A stretch of DNA of 64,000 nucleotides from contig ML677348.1 in assembly GCA_007922305.1 (NCBI GenBank), positions 19,903,327 to 19,967,326 of the forward strand, written 5' to 3'. This document shows, one piece after another, positions 60,202-64,000 of the stretch. The notes below the pieces were generated by a model, which made no database searches, was not told the DNA's origin, and worked only from the letters and a program-made list of their open reading frames with translations. This DNA comes from Dermatemys mawii (Eukaryota > Chordata > Testudines > Dermatemydidae). The position numbers and the translations under genes were made by a program. Numbering within the stretch: position 1 is the stretch's first letter; each line of letters starts with the position of its first letter.

Positions 60202-60400
60202 TCACTTCTCCCTCCCCTAAGATCCTCCTTTGGGGTGGTGCCAATCCAGGTTTGTGCAGGTGAGCCTTGTGGAATTCCCCCACCAAGTCAGAGGCAAGGA
60301 CATGGGATGAAGACTCCCAAGTGTGCTCTTTGGGGCCAGAGCCTTCCCAGTCCGCCAGATAGTACAGGTAGCCATGCATCTGTCAGGAATAGAGGAGGGC
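60197..60400 (-). pseudogene. Ty3/gypsy integrase C-terminal chromodomain
   Basis: The minus strand encodes YLYYLADWEGSGPKEHTWES followed by DLVGEFHKAH, the chromodomain core (YlVdWeGygpeerTWEp..n...lv.eFh) found at the end of chromovirus integrases. There it helps target integration to chromatin. The frame runs through the polypurine tract and stops at a TAA formed within the LTR. Everything upstream (gag, protease, RT, integrase core) is absent; sequence changes at about 60400. Confidence 0.8.
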
Positions 60401-60662
60401 ATGCAGGGGGACCCTGGAGCTCTCAGCTGTCACAGGCAGTGGGGGGACGGGTGGGGTTCCTCTAGCTCCCAGCCATGGGCCCTATAGCGCCCAGTTGGCA
60501 TGGGTGATGGAGGGCTCCTGCAGATCAGAGCTGTTGAGGGCAAAATGGGGGACCCCATGGGCGGTGGGGGGACCCTGAATCTCTCAGCTGCTGTGGGCAC
60601 CTCGGGGATGCTGGAGTCACAGCTGTGGTGAGTGCTGGATCCCTCCCTCCCATTTTGTCACC

Positions 60663-60755
60663 GTTATTGTTAGTAAAAGTCAGGGACAGGTCACGGGCTT
60701 CCATGAATTTTTGTTTATTGCCTGTGACCTGCCTGTGACTTTTACTAACAATAAC
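60663..60755. repeat. Hairpin of the same family as 7741
   Basis: Arms 60663-60697 and 60720-60755 share 'gttattgttagtaaaagtca' and 'caggtcac'. The loop resembles the one at 7785-7810 ('aaaaattcacg' type). Confidence 0.75.
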
Positions 60756-60759
60756 TGGG

Positions 60760-63301
60760 ACAAAATCTTAACCCTAATTATAAATGCTCTGATTGTTCAC
60801 AGCAATACATATGAACATTTACTGCGTGTCTATGAATCTCTTAATGTTGAGAGCACTCTTTCATCTGCCTGTAACTGGCTGATGGACTCTTCCATCATCC
60901 GGGTACTTTCTTGGAGCGTCTGTCTGACTGTGTCTGTCGTGGTTACCTGTATATGCAACAAAATCACCTTAATTGCTGGATAAAGTCTCACTGTTCCTCA
61001 TCCAGACATGGAATTGCTTGCTCCAGTTTTTTGTTCACAGTGTCTCACTCATTTTCAAAGTTAATGCCTCTTTTATATACTGCCTCAGTGTAGTTCTGCA
61101 CCCTATCTCAGATGTAATTTACAGCCAGATCATGATCTAGTACCCCCTGTTCCTTTGTGTAAATAGGCATAAGGAGTGGACAGAGACTTGGTTCCACCCT
61201 ACTAATGCACTTGGTGGCATAGCTGCACTGGCACATCAGGCAGTATATGTGGTGCCAGGTATGGAGCCCATGTAGTTTATTCCTGACCCAGAACAGTGGA
61301 GACAATTGGGGCTGATGCTGTGGAGCTCAACAAGATGCTGCCCCTTACTTGTGGCAGATTGTATAGTCCAAATCTAGCTCTTTGTGATCAAGTAATAGAT
61401 TGCAAGTGAGGTGGGTTCTTGAACTGCAACACCTTTTATCAACATGCATTACTAAAGCCTTGGAGCTTAGCTTCTTTTAGCCATTTCACATCTCTTTTCT
61501 TTCCTCTCTCTCCTTCACTTCTCACTGGGTGTATTCTTTTCTTTTCTTTGTTAACCACTGGTCTTAAGGAAACTCAGTGCTCCATGGTTATCCATGGCTT
61601 GACTTTCTCTGTGTTGGGCTACTTTGTCTCTTCTTTTCAAGCCTCTAGGCCAGGGGTTTCCAGCCTTTTCATCATAGATATCGACTTTGGACCAGCAGAA
61701 CGCTCCAGATCTACCATGTAACATCAGTTATGAGAGAATGTAGATGTAATTAATGTATTTTGGTTGACTGCCAAATATTAGGGTGGCATTTGATAAAGCA
61801 TGCTGTCTGCTTGTTTCTCAAAATTCAGTGCCAAGATATAGGTCTATCAGAGATGCACTGTGCTCAGATTTGATATTTGTAGCACAAACATTTTTGTGGG
61901 CCAGAAGGCGGCTTCCATGTCAATATATTAGGTATTTTGCATTGTCTAAAAAAGTCCAAAATTCAGCATCCTACCAGCTGGTTTTCAATACATATTAATT
62001 TGCATGGTGATAGTTTCCATTCATACTCTGTCACCATTGAAATGAAACATTTCATTCACTCAGCTCATTGATGGTAGCCACCTCATTGGTGTCAACTGCC
62101 ACAAAAGGGTTGGAAACAAATACTGTTTATGATTCTAGTTTCTCATCGTAGTTGAAAAATCTCATAGAATGTAACAAAAAACAGGGTAACTGTTTATAGG
62201 TGTCTTAGACTATATTATAGAATTTAATAGAGAATTACTGAATATCTCTGCTGTAGAATTCTGTAAGATAGTTCAGAAATCCCATAGAAGTTATATAATT
62301 ATTTATAGACTTTAAGGCACTATCATGATCATCTCTTACAGTCTATCTGTTTTGAAAGTAATTTCTATAATGCATAACAGCAAAGTAATTTTCTGTCAAA
62401 TTCATTCTGTTGTGTATTTAAGTGACCAGCACATACATGTCTGCATGGAAAACCTCTGTCTTTGTTATACTGAGGGGTTCTTTAATTATTATTATTATTC
62501 TCTTCAAAGATCTCATTCAAAGCTATTTGATTGTTAGGAAGGCCTTTAACACTTTGTTTCATTTGAACTACTCAATGAATTAATTCACTGGTAGTGTGAC
62601 ATATGAGGTGCACCCACTTGTCTGTAAGTATTGTAAAGAAATGCTCATGTTCCCACTGTTCATGAAAATTATATGTTTTCTCTTCCTTTGTGGATTGAGG
62701 TTTTTCTTCTATGGGCTTTAAGAAATATCCAGACAACAGCCCCAAGCCTATAAAGATTTATTCCTATTCTTCATTCTACAGACTGTGAACAGTCCCTTTG
62801 AAGTGACTGGGACTACTCATAGTTCTTGAAGTTAAGGAAGTTTGTAAGGCATTTCAGGGTTTACGTGTGGACATCTTAACTTTGGAAACCTAGTATACCT
62901 GCTTGGATTTTAATGCGAGGCAGCTAGTCACCCATATAATTACCAAGGGTCTCAGGTGGGCTTGCAGAGTCCTCGCTGAAGTGCGCATTGCTGTGCTTCA
63001 CTCCTATCAGTAAGGCAGCTCAGGTATGTCTATATGTGCTGCAATCACAACATCCCAACTGCAGTGTGGATAAATCCTCACTCTCCAAAAAACCAGCACG
63101 ATGCAGAGAGCAGTCCTACAGGCTCCTCCACACCTCAGCACAAAGATACTTCAATCCTCTTTTGGAGGGGTCATCTATAAAGCTGAGAGATTAGTTCCCT
63201 CTGTGTCCATTTAGTCCCTGGATTGCCTGCTAGGACTAGAAACAAAGACATGTGTTGTCATGATTACTACTGTATTGTGATGCGGACATCTGCTCACTTG
63301 G
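60760..63301. other. Intergenic sequence, no gene seen
   Basis: No gene recognised. A possible hAT-like element has 'caggggtttccagccttttc' at about 61652 and 'aaaagggttggaaac' at about 62103, but no target duplication was found. Confidence 0.4.
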
Positions 63302-63309
63302 AACTAGGC

Positions 63310-63425
63310 TAGGTGACCAGATGTCCCAATTTTATAATCCTGATTTTGAGGGCTTTTTCTTATATAGGCTCCTATTGCCCACTCCCCCCGTCCTGATTTT
63401 TCACACTTGCTTTCTGGTCACCCTA
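63310..63425 (+). mobile_element. 116-bp hAT-type MITE
   Basis: Ends TAGGTGACCAGATG and TCTGGTCACCCTA are flanked by AACTAGGC (63302-63309) and AATTAGGC (63426-63433), 7 of 8 matching. The reverse copy is at 51957. Confidence 0.88.
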
Positions 63426-63564
63426 AATTAGGCTGACTTAGATCAGCTACTTATTTCAGTATCTACTGAACAATTTTCTTCTTCATGTAGGTGATTTTTA
63501 GTTTAAAATAACTTAGAACAATGCAAGGCATGCTTTTGTATCAGAAGCCTTTCCAGCTTTGACA

Positions 63565-63700
63565 AAGAGTCCTGTGGCACCTTAAGGACTGACAAAAGTA
63601 TTGAAGCATAAGCTTTCGTAGGCTAGTACCCACTTTGCAGAAGGACTCTTTGTCGCTTCTGCAAATACAGACTAACACGGCTACCCCTCTGATTCTTGAC
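63565..63700 (-). repeat. 'gttagtctg...ggtgccac' repeat
   Basis: 'tcctgtggcaccttaaggac', 'aagctttcgtaggct' and 'cagactaacacggctacccc' are the same family as the foldback at 43448. Inverted 12-nt 'gacaaagagtcc' units lie inside it. Confidence 0.7.
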
Positions 63701-64000
63701 ACCTTCCAGTTTTGTTACTTGTATAGTTAGTCAGGAGGGATAAATCTGAATGCCCCGGCAGAATGGGACGATCAAAGTCACAGACTGCCTGCTTCCATTC
63801 TGCTAACATGCTTCAGTTTTCTGCAGTTGGCACTATCAACAAGAAAGGGAGATATTTTAATTTGTGGCTCCAAGAACATCATGCTAATGCTGCAGGAAGC
63901 TGAGGAGGGATGCAGCAAAGACAAAGAAAACAGTTTTTAAAGATTGATGAGCTAGAATGTTTTTTTTAAAGTGTGTGTTAGTGTGTGTGTAATATGTTTG

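Noticed and set aside
1..64000. CRISPR arrays, operons or prokaryotic defence genes
   Set aside because: No direct-repeat/spacer arrays or prokaryotic gene organisation; the window is vertebrate.

Overview
The window is vertebrate nuclear DNA, almost certainly from a turtle. It has an AT-rich background and one protein-coding locus. It is packed with interspersed repeats of the kinds I associate with turtle genomes: CR1 LINEs, many 8-bp-duplication hAT elements, Harbinger elements carrying a Myb/SANT-like gene, solo LTRs, and a 5S-derived SINE with an L2-type tail. The species cannot be fixed from the sequence. No bacterial, plasmid or CRISPR content was seen.

The only host gene I recognise is FNDC3A, on the minus strand. 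Its first coding exon (29333-29461, coding part 29333-29434) has a good acceptor, a good donor and the characteristic N-terminus. A CpG island at about 50.07-51.01 kb holds a candidate noncoding first exon with a strong minus-strand donor at 50567, which would make intron 1 about 21 kb. On this reading 1-29332 is intron 2, 29462-50567 is intron 1, and about 51-64 kb is upstream intergenic DNA. No further FNDC3A coding exon was recognised.

Layout. 0-13 kb: a deleted long-TIR hAT copy, a MIR, LINE fragments, a foldback repeat and a reverse CR1. 13-18.5 kb: a nest of a foldback repeat, a Harbinger element with two broken convergent genes, and an LTR-like block. 22.5-29 kb: CR1 remnants, one split by an hAT, and a Tigger-like element. 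29-31.5 kb: the FNDC3A exon between two DNA transposons. 33-43 kb: an LTR, a long-TIR hAT with two inserts, then a second Harbinger containing a CR1 containing an hAT. 43-48.5 kb: foldback repeats, a GC-rich hAT and the most complete long-TIR hAT. 50-51 kb: CpG-island promoter. 51-64 kb: a solo LTR beside the promoter, a further hAT and Harbinger copy, the 5S SINE, a long-TIR hAT fragment and a 5'-truncated Ty3/gypsy element.

No intact transposase or reverse transcriptase is present; every mobile-element gene seen is broken. The strongest candidate for something under-described is the hAT family with inverted repeats of over 300 bp, present four times (758, 37277, 46883, 57365). Family names and cross-species comparisons come from memory, not from a search.
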